DNA of 64,000 nt from Arthrobacter sp. M4 (GTDB lineage Bacteria > Actinomycetota > Actinomycetes > Actinomycetales > Micrococcaceae): positions 97,744 to 161,743 of the forward strand of contig NZ_JAIWYX010000009.1 in the NCBI RefSeq assembly GCF_020251205.1, in the 5' to 3' direction. The translations under genes and the position numbers were made by a program. Positions 7,504-15,345 of the stretch are shown one piece after another. Position 1 is the stretch's first letter; each line of letters begins with the position of its first letter. The notes under the pieces are model-generated. The model saw only the letters and a program-made list of their open reading frames with translations. It was not told the origin of the DNA and searched no databases.

Positions 7504-8469
7504 ATGACTCAGGACAACACGCCGCAGCCCGCTCCGCGCGACTCGGACCCGCGCACAACCCCCACCCAGCCGATCCATCAGGGAAACCCCGTGCCCACGC
7601 CCCAGGCAGGTTCAAGCCCGGCGCAGGCTTCGGGATGGGCCTGGGGGCCCGCTGAATCAGCTCACGACGGCGCCACGCACCAGCCGTCTGCTGGCTGGGG
7701 CTCGCCCGGGGCCGGTTCGACGGCGGATGGCCAGGTGCCGTCATCGGGCAGCGCCACCCAGATCGCCGCCAGCGGCTGGGGCTCGCCCGGCTGGGGCGCG
7801 CCGTCCGATCCGCGCAACGGTTCCTTTGGCCCGAACGCACGACGTTGGACCGTCAAGCGAGGGCTCGTCGTTGGCGGCGTCGCCGTAGTACTGGCCGGAG
7901 CAACCGCTGCCGGGGTGTACGCCGCAACCAACTCACCATCAACGCCGGCAAACGGCGTTGCCGGGGCAGGCGGGCAGCCGGGAGGATTCAATGGAACGGG
8001 TCCCAACGGTACAGGCCAGAACGGGACCGGCACGCAAGGCATGCCAGGGGGACAGGGGTTCCAAGGTATGCCTGGAGGCGCTGCGCCGGACGGGATGGGG
8101 ATGGGCTTTTCCGGGCTCAATGCTGCCATTCACTCGGAGTACGTGGTCCTGCAAGGCCAGTCCTACGTCACCATGTCCGAGCAACTCGGCACCGTGACGG
8201 CTATTTCCTCCGACTCGATCACGGTCAAGAGCGACGATGGCTTCAGCAGGAGCTACCAGTTGGGGTCCGGTGTCCAAGTGGGCCAGTCCTTCACCAGGCG
8301 GGGCAGCAGCGCGACCTCGGGAACGCTGACCCTGGCTGACATAACTCAGGGGAGCATCATCCGGATTACGGCACTCAAGAACGGTGACACCTACTCAGCC
8401 CAGGTCATTAGGATTTCCACCAACGCGGGGAGCGGGCAGAATTCCACCCAGGGTTCGAGCTCCAACTAA
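7504..8469 (+). CDS. Membrane-anchored Gly/Pro-rich protein, DUF5666-like C-terminus
   Basis: 321 aa, start fixed by GGAGG six bases before ATG. The first ~110 residues are Pro/Ser/Gly/Trp-rich with repeated GWGSPG motifs and presumably cytosolic. One membrane segment (about 119-141) follows. Outside come a Gly-rich spacer (NGTGPNGTGQNGTG, GMPGGQGFQGMPGG) and a C-terminal beta-rich region (GTVTAISSDSITVKSDDGF) like the small DUF5666 fold. No enzyme motif is visible. Divergent from the PhoP-like operon with the PhoP-type box between them, so it may be a target of that system. Confidence 0.7.
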   Translation: MTQDNTPQPAPRDSDPRTTPTQPIHQGNPVPTPQAGSSPAQASGWAWGPAESAHDGATHQPSAGWGSPGAGSTADGQVPSSGSATQIAASGWGSPGWGAPSDPRNGSFGPNARRWTVKRGLVVGGVAVVLAGATAAGVYAATNSPSTPANGVAGAGGQPGGFNGTGPNGTGQNGTGTQGMPGGQGFQGMPGGAAPDGMGMGFSGLNAAIHSEYVVLQGQSYVTMSEQLGTVTAISSDSITVKSDDGFSRSYQLGSGVQVGQSFTRRGSSATSGTLTLADITQGSIIRITALKNGDTYSAQVIRISTNAGSGQNSTQGSSSN

Positions 8470-9067
8470 CCCCAGTCGTTATCAGCCGCGTGCCTCACGT
8501 GAGGGGGATTGGTGGAGGGGTCCTGTGTGGTCGACGGACTCTACTACCAGAAAAATCGCGGTGGAGATCACATTTTTTCTGATTTGGATTTTCAACCGTT
8601 GTTCGCCGGATTTTGAGATTCAGGTAACGAACTTGACGTTGAATCAAGCAAGACCTAGTAGATGCAGCGCCGAATAATATTCGGAAACTTGCCATCTGGT
8701 GGTCAGAACGAATATCGAGTGTGACTCAAAATAACGCGAGGCAAAATTGTGATTTGCGACACAATAGTACTTTTCGTCTCATGATGTGGACTCTTTCCGG
8801 CTTTGTTACTTGCTAGTTCCGTTTGTTACGTTGCACACTGCCAATGTGAACAAGAACTCAACAGCATCTGCAGCCGCAGCAATCGAGCCCAGCGCACCAG
8901 CTGGCGTTGAGATGAGCTGTTGTCGAATGCACGCCTAACTTTCCACCCCAAAAAGTGTCAGGCATTCGCCCCCTGCCCAGCGTCGGGCGCCTTCCCCATA
9001 CTCATTGCGGGGACACCTAAGCATTCGAAGCCGCGATGACGGCTATTCACCTTGAGGTAAGCACTCC
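8470..9067. other. Gene-free, A+T-rich interval with a possible 30-codon Cys-Cys reading frame
   Basis: About 600 bases without a convincing protein gene and clearly richer in A+T than the flanks, mainly 8560-8840. It holds GTTAC-type repeats (8805, 8825) and one short frame, 8846-8938, from GTG: 30 residues ending MSCCRMHA. The frame has no good ribosome-binding site. The tail 8940-9067 leads to the winged-helix gene. A transposon or RNA gene is not recognisable. It may be a long regulated leader or foreign DNA. Confidence 0.5.
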
Positions 9068-9937
9068 ATGTCAGTTGCATCCGGATACGTCCACATCTCA
9101 GTTCGTAACGCCAACAAGGCAGCCTCCAACGCGGGGCTCCGCCAGGGCCTCGGAACCCGACCCGCCTACGCCCCCGCCGGGGCAGGAGCCAACAGCCCGG
9201 CTCCAGGCTATGTTCCCCAGGGCTACAACCCCACCAGCTACGGACAGCTCCGGGCTGTTCCGTCAGACGCCGCTCCCATGACGGCGCCCACTCCCGTCGT
9301 CGCCACTCCGGACCGCACTGTCCGGCCCGTACCCAATGACAATGTCGCCCGCGGCTTTGTGCTGTACATGGGCATCGACGAGGAGACCGCGGCTGCCGCG
9401 GGAACCTCCATCGCCAAGCTTGCCCAGGAAATCCGCGCCTACGCCCAGTCCCTTGTCAGCGGCGCAGAAAGCTATGCCGCCGTCGCGGTTGCGCCGGCCA
9501 GCGCACCGGGCTCGGCCCTCGACGTTGTTCGTTCCACCTTCGGTGACCCGACGGTCGGCAACCGCCAGCGCACAGAGGCTGCGGCCCGTCCGCAGGCCGC
9601 ACAGGAAGCCCGCCCCTCCGGTGTGCTGATTGACCTTGCCCGCCGCGAAGTGCACCTCGACGGCGAATCCCTCAACCTGACGTTCAAGGAATTTGAGCTG
9701 CTGAACTACCTCGTTGAGAACGGCACGCGCACGGTTGGCCGTGACGAACTGCTTGAGGGCCTGTGGCGCAACGCCGAGGAAGTTCCCAACGAGCGCACCA
9801 TCGACGTCCACATCCGGCGCCTCCGCTCCAAGCTCGGCCGCCTTGCCAACACCGTGCGCACCGTCCGCGGTCAGGGCTACCGTTTCTACGAGCACCCGGA
9901 GGTCATCGTTTGGGCCGCCCCGGAATACTCCATCTAA
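9068..9937 (+). CDS. Winged-helix transcriptional regulator without receiver domain
   Basis: 289 aa. The C-terminal ~95 residues are an OmpR/PhoB-type winged helix: LTFKEFELLNYLVENGTRTVGRDELLEGLW, then NERTIDVHIRRLRSKLG and VRTVRGQGYRF. The N-terminal ~190 residues contain no phospho-acceptor receiver. There is a disordered Pro/Ala stretch, then a small mixed segment (RGFVLYMGIDEETAAAAGTSIAKLAQEIRAYAQSL) of unknown fold. It may respond to a ligand or to protein contact rather than phosphorylation. Closed by a strong terminator, so monocistronic. Targets are unknown. Confidence 0.8.
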   Translation: MSVASGYVHISVRNANKAASNAGLRQGLGTRPAYAPAGAGANSPAPGYVPQGYNPTSYGQLRAVPSDAAPMTAPTPVVATPDRTVRPVPNDNVARGFVLYMGIDEETAAAAGTSIAKLAQEIRAYAQSLVSGAESYAAVAVAPASAPGSALDVVRSTFGDPTVGNRQRTEAAARPQAAQEARPSGVLIDLARREVHLDGESLNLTFKEFELLNYLVENGTRTVGRDELLEGLWRNAEEVPNERTIDVHIRRLRSKLGRLANTVRTVRGQGYRFYEHPEVIVWAAPEYSI

Positions 9938-9968
9938 CCCTTTCGTAAGCTACGGCACGTAAGCTGCG

Positions 9969-9999
9969 GCGCCCGTTCCCTCTGGGAGCGGGCGCTTTT
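9969..9999 (+). terminator. Terminator of the winged-helix gene
   Basis: GCGCCCG (9969-9975) pairs with CGGGCGC (9989-9995), with an inner CCC/GGG, followed by TTTT. Confidence 0.9.
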
Positions 10000-10192
10000 G
10001 CGGAACCATCCCTCGGCGCCTGCTGGGACTAGGCGTCCCGCCGGGCAGGTTACTATCGACAACTCCGCGAGCTCGGATGGCGCAGTGCAGGGGTTTTTGC
10101 TTCGCTCCGCGGCCAAAAATCTGTTGGGCGTGACGCGATGATTTTCGGCGTGACGGCTCCACCCATTCGGCCTGCGGGGATAGGCTTTGGGC

Positions 10193-10720
10193 ATGAGTGA
10201 CCACCACATAAAGCGCTTGGTGATTATGCGGCACGCCAAGTCTGACTGGCCGGATGGCGTGCCGGACCACGAGCGCCCGCTGATGGAACGTGGACACCGG
10301 GAGGCTCCGCTGGCCGGCAAGTGGCTGCTCAAGCACAAAGTGGTTCCGGACTTTATCCTCTGCTCGTCGTCTCTGCGGACCAGGCAGACCTGCACCTGGG
10401 TGTGCCAGGAGTTGGGGGACAAGGCGCCCACTCCAAAGCTCGAGGACGGACTTTATGCCGCGTCGGCGATGCGCATGCTGTCCATCATCAACCACGTGCC
10501 GGATACCGTGACTACGCTCATGGTGGTGGCGCATATGCCGGGCGTCCAGGACTTGGCCATGCATCTGGCCTCCCGTGATTCAGAACATGACGCCTATATG
10601 GACGCTGCCACTCGCTATCCCACCAGCGCTTTCACTGTGTTGGAAGTGGAAAAACCGTGGGCTGAACTAGATGGCCAGGATGCCAAGCTGACCCACTTCA
10701 CCGTCCCGCGGGCCAAATAA
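10193..10720 (+). CDS. SixA-like histidine phosphatase
   Basis: 175 aa of the histidine phosphatase superfamily. The catalytic His is in LVIMRHAKSDWP; the second conserved His is in VVAHMPGVQDL; the Arg of SSSLRTRQT completes the pocket. Length and the RHAKSDW form match the SixA/phosphohistidine phosphatase branch rather than phosphoglycerate mutase. Start is set at ATG 10193: TAGGCT lies exactly 6 bases before it (10181-10186), as in leaderless genes elsewhere in the window. A TTG six bases earlier is less likely. The substrate protein is unknown. Confidence 0.85.
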   Translation: MSDHHIKRLVIMRHAKSDWPDGVPDHERPLMERGHREAPLAGKWLLKHKVVPDFILCSSSLRTRQTCTWVCQELGDKAPTPKLEDGLYAASAMRMLSIINHVPDTVTTLMVVAHMPGVQDLAMHLASRDSEHDAYMDAATRYPTSAFTVLEVEKPWAELDGQDAKLTHFTVPRAK

Positions 10721-10926
10721 CATCCCTGCGCGCCCAAGCAACATCCCTGCGCCCGAAATAACAGCTCCGCTGTCCGCGTCGCCGCGAAGGTTGAGGGTCC
10801 CATAGCGCGGCTTCAAAGCTGCTTAATTGGATGCATCGTATCGATTCGCTATGCCTTACCGTGGCAGTGAACCCGCGGTCGGGTGTTTACTTAGATAGTA
10901 AGCATGCTGAGTAAAAGGAGTGAATC

Positions 10927-11514
10927 GTGGATTCAGCACAGCTTTTGTGGATCATCGTTGCGATCATCGTGGTCCTGGCAGTCATTGCAGTACTCCTGTT
11001 CGTGGCGCGTCGACGCAAGGATGAAGCGGCCCGCCGCAAGGCAGCCGAAATCCGGGAGAAGGCACGCGAAGAAGATCTCGCGGCCCGTGACCGGGAAGCC
11101 AAGGCCTCGCGTGCAGCGGCAGACGCACAGCGAGCCGAAGTGGAGGCCGAGCGGCTGCGTCGGGAAGCCAGCCAACAGCGGTCAGAGGCGCAGGAAGTTA
11201 GGACACGCACGCAGGAAGAACTCAGGAAGGCCGACTCATTGGATCCTGACGTCCGCACCAGCCAGGAAGCCCGTGAAGACCGGCAATCGCGACGGGACGC
11301 TGATACGACGTCGGCCACCCCCGCACGCGACGTCACTGACCGTGAGGTTCCTCGCCGAGAGGACGATGTGCGCCACGATGACGAGGTGCGCCAAGCGGAT
11401 ACGGCGCATCAGGCCGGTCCGTTCCGCCGAAGGGACGCTGTGCAGGGCGACGGCTCTGTCAGGCATGACGACGACACAGTGACCCGCCAGGACGAGCACC
11501 CTCGGAGGCGCTAG
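10927..11514 (+). CDS. Unknown membrane-anchored, charged coiled-coil protein
   Basis: 195 aa from GTG with AAAGGAG upstream. One N-terminal membrane helix (about 6-28, WIIVAIIVVLAVIAVLLFVA) is followed by RRRKD and a long Arg/Glu/Ala-rich stretch (about 30-120) that should form a coiled coil facing the cytoplasm. The end is very acidic and basic (DREVPRREDDVRHDDEVR) and probably disordered. No domain is recognised. The promoter region has an inverted repeat TTTACT (10886) / AGTAAA (10910) with an inner CTTA/TAAG pair. Confidence 0.75.
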   Translation: MDSAQLLWIIVAIIVVLAVIAVLLFVARRRKDEAARRKAAEIREKAREEDLAARDREAKASRAAADAQRAEVEAERLRREASQQRSEAQEVRTRTQEELRKADSLDPDVRTSQEAREDRQSRRDADTTSATPARDVTDREVPRREDDVRHDDEVRQADTAHQAGPFRRRDAVQGDGSVRHDDDTVTRQDEHPRRR

Positions 11515-11555
11515 CGAGGCGGTCAGCCGGAAAATATAAGGCGATCCGACCCGCG

Positions 11556-12176
11556 CTACCGCGGTTTGGACGTCGTTCGAGAACCAGCGCGTTGGGCTCC
11601 AGCGCGCTGGTTTGCTGTTCGCGGGGTGCTGGACCTGGTGGTCAAGCCCCTCGCGGTGGCCTGGCGGCGGGTCTGTGCGCCTGACTTTGCGCCCGCCGTC
11701 GACCCTTTCGCGCGAGGTTGCGCGCCCTTCGTCCCGGTGGTTCGTGGGCGCGCGGCCGGACGCATCCCTTTGGCTGCGGGGGCAACTCGCCGGCCGGGCA
11801 GGACAGCGCCCGCAAACAACGCTATGAGCGTGCCAAAGCCGGCGGCGACTGCCAGATAGAAGTAGATGTCGGAGTCCTGGGTGGAAACGGCAGTGCCCAA
11901 CGCATTCCCGTCTTGGTTGAAAGCGATGCCCCACATCCGAAGGAATGCGATGGCGAAGGCCACACACAGCGTCGATCCGACGCATCCGAGCAACGCCACA
12001 AAGTAACGGCGCCGCGCGAACACTTCGGCAATGCACGCTACATAGCCGATGCCCACCGCCGCGAGGAAGGCAAAGAGCGCAATTTCCTCCAAGGTGATGG
12101 ACAGCAACACCAACAGGCCCACCGAAACGCCGGCGGCCACCACCGCCAGCTTCCCGCTGTTCCCCATGTGACGCAT
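11556..12176 (-). CDS. Unknown four-helix membrane protein with basic tail
   Basis: 206 aa. Four hydrophobic segments (about 8-27, 30-50, 58-80, 100-125) are followed by a strongly basic Ala/Arg/Thr/Gly-rich tail of about 80 residues (AKGMRPAARPRTTGTKG and similar). The tail could bind nucleic acid or anionic polymer on the cytoplasmic side. No named family recognised. ATG at 12176 or 12167 are both possible; neither has a clear ribosome-binding site. Convergent with the coiled-coil gene. Confidence 0.65.
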   Translation of the reverse strand: MRHMGNSGKLAVVAAGVSVGLLVLLSITLEEIALFAFLAAVGIGYVACIAEVFARRRYFVALLGCVGSTLCVAFAIAFLRMWGIAFNQDGNALGTAVSTQDSDIYFYLAVAAGFGTLIALFAGAVLPGRRVAPAAKGMRPAARPRTTGTKGAQPRAKGSTAGAKSGAQTRRQATARGLTTRSSTPRTANQRAGAQRAGSRTTSKPR

Positions 12177-12297
12177 GAGGTTAATGATGTACGACGTCGG
12201 CCGCTCACCAGCGGCGGCACGCGTTGTGGCTACGTCTCATTCCTAGCGGCCCTGCGCACGCGTGGTTAGACCTGCCGGCAATGGCGCCTGCACCCGC

Positions 12298-14598
12298 TCA
12301 TCTCAGGACGCCGTGCGTGCTGGGGGTGAAAAGCATCTGCGCGCTTGCGAACTGCTCGGTGGCAAGGATGCCTTGCGTTATCACGGGGTTCAGGATCTGA
12401 CCCGTGAAGTTGTCGCCGAGCCGCAGGGACCCTGTGGGGGAGGGAAGATGGCTTTGGCTCGAGCTCGCCACGGTCCAGGTTCCGGGGAAGCTAGAGTAGT
12501 AGGTCACCGAGATGCGTAACTGTTGGTTGACTTTGTCAAAGACCGCGCAAATGAACATCCACCTGTTGTCCGGCTGTGGCATGTACAACTGGACCTGTTC
12601 TGGTGAGTTGGTTGTGGTCCAAGTTGCTAGTTCGAGCCTCCCGCTCGGGTCCAGCCGCAGTGCCGCGGCGACGGTCCCGTTGTCGGCAATCTGCTCTATC
12701 AGCGACTGGGTTGTTCCATTTGCTGCTTTCGTGGGGCAAAACCACCCTGAGACGCTGAAGCTCTCCGCCGTGTTGACACCCGAGGACGAAGTTGTCCCGA
12801 AGTGTCCGGGTAGGCCGTCGAGCTGAAGGGCATCGATCTTGGTGGTTCCGGGGTGCGCCGAGCTCATGTCTCCCTGGCAGGAGCCGGATTCATAAGGTGT
12901 GCTGAAATCCGTGGCAACGGGAACCCAACTTGCAGGGCTTGGCGCAGTGATGGGGAGCACCGTATTGGGTCCAGTCGTGGAGTTGGCCACGCGGAACCGA
13001 TACATAACCGGATAGCTGACATGGCCTGCGTAGTCGAACGCCCAAGCGGTGAGAAAAGTGTCGTAATCAATCGGTCCCACGGTCGCCGTCGCCGTTCGCC
13101 CATCGGCGGGACAGACCACCACGTATTCTGCTACCCGCGGCGTACCGCAACTGAGGTTGGAGGCGAACACCGTATTCGGATAGCCGGTGACCGTATATAT
13201 GAAACCTTTGGCCGGATACGTGCCCGGCTCGTTAATGGTGAACTCGTATTGACCTACGCCTATAGTCCCTCCGTCGTTGACTGCGCCAGTGTTCGTTCCA
13301 GGGACGGTGGTAATGGTGGTGGGAGGTGTGATGATCGGCGTCTTCGGTGGCATCAACTTCCCCATGAAGTAGCCCGAAACGTCCGCTATCAACTGGGTGG
13401 TCCCGGATGAGCGGTTGAACAACGTGACTTTCCCGTCAGCCCCCACCGGGACAGTGACAGAGTTCGCCACCGTCTGGCCTCCGCCGAAGTTCACATTCGA
13501 AGCATTCGGACGCCCGGCACCGGAAGCATAGGCACTGATGAACCCGAACGAGCGAGGCTCCGTCACTGTCAGGTTGAACATCACTGCCGAAACGTTCTCC
13601 GGAATCCCGGACACACCACCAACTTGGAACGACACAACTCCATCAGCACCCGCCGGGACAGAACCGCGGGTGTCCAAAATCCGCGAAGGGCCCATGGGTG
13701 CGAACGCACCCGGAACGATCGGAGTCCCCGAGAGGTAGTAGCCCGAAACGTCGGCTATCAGATGGGTAGTTCCGGAAGAACGGTTGAAGAGGGTGACCTT
13801 CCCATCGGCCCCCACCGGGACGGTGATGGAGTTCGGGACGGTCTGGCCCGGGCCGAAGTTGATACTGGAAGCGCTCGGGCGCGCCACGCCTGAGGCATAG
13901 GCGCTGATGAACCCGAAGGACTGCGGATCGGTCACCGTCAAGTTGAATACCACGGAGGCAGCATTCGCGGGGACCCCGGAAACCCCGCCGACCTGGAAAG
14001 AAAGCGCCGAATCCGCACCTATAGGCGCGGTGTCGCGAGTGTCGACCAACCGGGAAGGATTCAACGGGGCAAACGCACCCGGAACTATCGGGGTCCCGGC
14101 GAGGTAGTAGCCCGAAACGTCGGCAATCAGCTGGGTGGTCCCGGCTGAGCGGTTGAACAACGTGACTTTTCCGTCAGCCCCCACCGGGACGGTGACAGAG
14201 TTCGCTACGGTCTGGCCGGCGCCGAAGTTCACATTCGATGCGTTCGGCCGCTCGGCGTCGGAGGCATAGGCACCGATGTACCCGAACGACTGCGCCTCCG
14301 TCACTGTCAGGTTGAACACCACTGCCGAAACGTTCGCCGGAATCCCGGACACTCCACCAACTTGGAACGACACAACGCCATCGGCACCTGCAGGGGCAGA
14401 ACTGCGGGTATCCAAGGCCCGGAAGGGCGAAAGCGACACAAATGCACCCGGGTCCACCGGTTCCGTTGGGCCATACATTGCAATAGCCTCGGGAAAATCT
14501 TCAGGAACGCCAGCAGACGCAGGGATGGCCGAAACTCCCGAGGAAACCAGCAGTCCGGACAGAACAGCAAAAACGGCTAAGAACCTTGATCCACGCAC
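12298..14598 (-). CDS. Large secreted protein: three beta repeats plus LamG-like domain
   Basis: About 766 aa from GTG 14598, which has GGGGG 10 bases upstream; an in-frame GTG at 14631 would add 11 residues but has no site. Signal peptide of about 29 residues ending ASA-G. Then three near-identical ~123-residue repeats (each with SR.LDTR, FQVGGVSG, FNLTVTE, NFG.GQT, KVTLFNRS, LIADVSGYY), a type seen in actinobacterial exported proteins. A linker (PPKTPIITPPTTITTVPGTN), an Ig-like stretch with two Cys and a C-terminal LamG/concanavalin-like domain (SFSVSGWFCPTK...RWMFICAVFD) follow. Likely surface or matrix binding. No sortase motif seen. Confidence 0.8.
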   Translation of the reverse strand: MRGSRFLAVFAVLSGLLVSSGVSAIPASAGVPEDFPEAIAMYGPTEPVDPGAFVSLSPFRALDTRSSAPAGADGVVSFQVGGVSGIPANVSAVVFNLTVTEAQSFGYIGAYASDAERPNASNVNFGAGQTVANSVTVPVGADGKVTLFNRSAGTTQLIADVSGYYLAGTPIVPGAFAPLNPSRLVDTRDTAPIGADSALSFQVGGVSGVPANAASVVFNLTVTDPQSFGFISAYASGVARPSASSINFGPGQTVPNSITVPVGADGKVTLFNRSSGTTHLIADVSGYYLSGTPIVPGAFAPMGPSRILDTRGSVPAGADGVVSFQVGGVSGIPENVSAVMFNLTVTEPRSFGFISAYASGAGRPNASNVNFGGGQTVANSVTVPVGADGKVTLFNRSSGTTQLIADVSGYFMGKLMPPKTPIITPPTTITTVPGTNTGAVNDGGTIGVGQYEFTINEPGTYPAKGFIYTVTGYPNTVFASNLSCGTPRVAEYVVVCPADGRTATATVGPIDYDTFLTAWAFDYAGHVSYPVMYRFRVANSTTGPNTVLPITAPSPASWVPVATDFSTPYESGSCQGDMSSAHPGTTKIDALQLDGLPGHFGTTSSSGVNTAESFSVSGWFCPTKAANGTTQSLIEQIADNGTVAAALRLDPSGRLELATWTTTNSPEQVQLYMPQPDNRWMFICAVFDKVNQQLRISVTYYSSFPGTWTVASSSQSHLPSPTGSLRLGDNFTGQILNPVITQGILATEQFASAQMLFTPSTHGVLR
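13360..14451. repeat. Three ~369-bp in-frame repeats
   Basis: PGAF starts each unit at 123-residue intervals. DNA identity between units is high across stretches such as the segment coding VGADGKVTLFNRS, suggesting recent duplication or gene conversion between units. Confidence 0.85.
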
Positions 14599-14718
14599 GC
14601 CTAGGAGACCCCCGAAAATCCCGGACGGCACGATCTACCGTCAATTTGCGGTCAATTTACCAGAAAAGATGGCGCCATTGACCAACGGGAGCGGGCGGCG
14701 AAAACGTAACGGGGACGC

Positions 14719-15345
14719 CTACCGAACCACGTACCCGTGCATGGACGCCATGACCGCAGCAACACTCTGTTCCCGAGTTCGCTCCTGGTTGTACGTCTGG
14801 CGGTCCAGGCCAACAACAAAGATGGCACCGAAAATGGCGGTTTCGAGGCTGCCTCGGTTGATCGAAGCATCGACGGCGTAGGCGTCTGCAACCTTCGCCA
14901 CAGCCGAGCCAACCACGGCCAGGAGTTCGGCACGTAGCTCGGCAAAGGTGTCCTGCCACTCGCTGGGCGTTCTCCAGTTTTCGCTGACCCATAGCCGGGC
15001 GAACGACGGGTAATCGTCCATAAAATCGATGGCTTGACCGATCATCTCCGCCATACTCTCCAGAGGGTCCCCCACCGAGTCCTCAATGTCCTTCAGCCTG
15101 CCGAGCATGATGTCCACACCGTGCCGGAGCAGCTGTCCGATGAGCTCCGACTTGCTGCCGAAGTTGTAATACACGGTCCCCTTGGAAACCCCGGCCGCAG
15201 CGGCGATCTCATCCACCGTGACGTTGGCCGCGCCGCGCTCGCCGATCAACTCCATGGAGGCTTCGAAGAGTTTTTGCCGAGTAGCGTTGGTCCGCCCTGG
15301 TCGGAGCCGCTTGCCTTGGGTGCCGTCAACATCAGGCGAACTCAT
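14719..15345 (-). CDS. TetR-family transcriptional regulator
   Basis: 208 aa from ATG 15345, which overlaps the stop of the YhgE gene (ATGA). N-terminal helix-turn-helix: RQKLFEASMELIGERG, VDEIAAAAGVSKGTVYYNFGSKSEL. The C-terminal ligand domain has a Trp-rich stretch (FARLWVSENWRTPSEWQDTF). As the last gene of the operon it most likely represses the operon promoter at the palindrome 18138-18153. The inducer is unknown. Confidence 0.9.
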   Translation of the reverse strand: MSSPDVDGTQGKRLRPGRTNATRQKLFEASMELIGERGAANVTVDEIAAAAGVSKGTVYYNFGSKSELIGQLLRHGVDIMLGRLKDIEDSVGDPLESMAEMIGQAIDFMDDYPSFARLWVSENWRTPSEWQDTFAELRAELLAVVGSAVAKVADAYAVDASINRGSLETAIFGAIFVVGLDRQTYNQERTREQSVAAVMASMHGYVVR

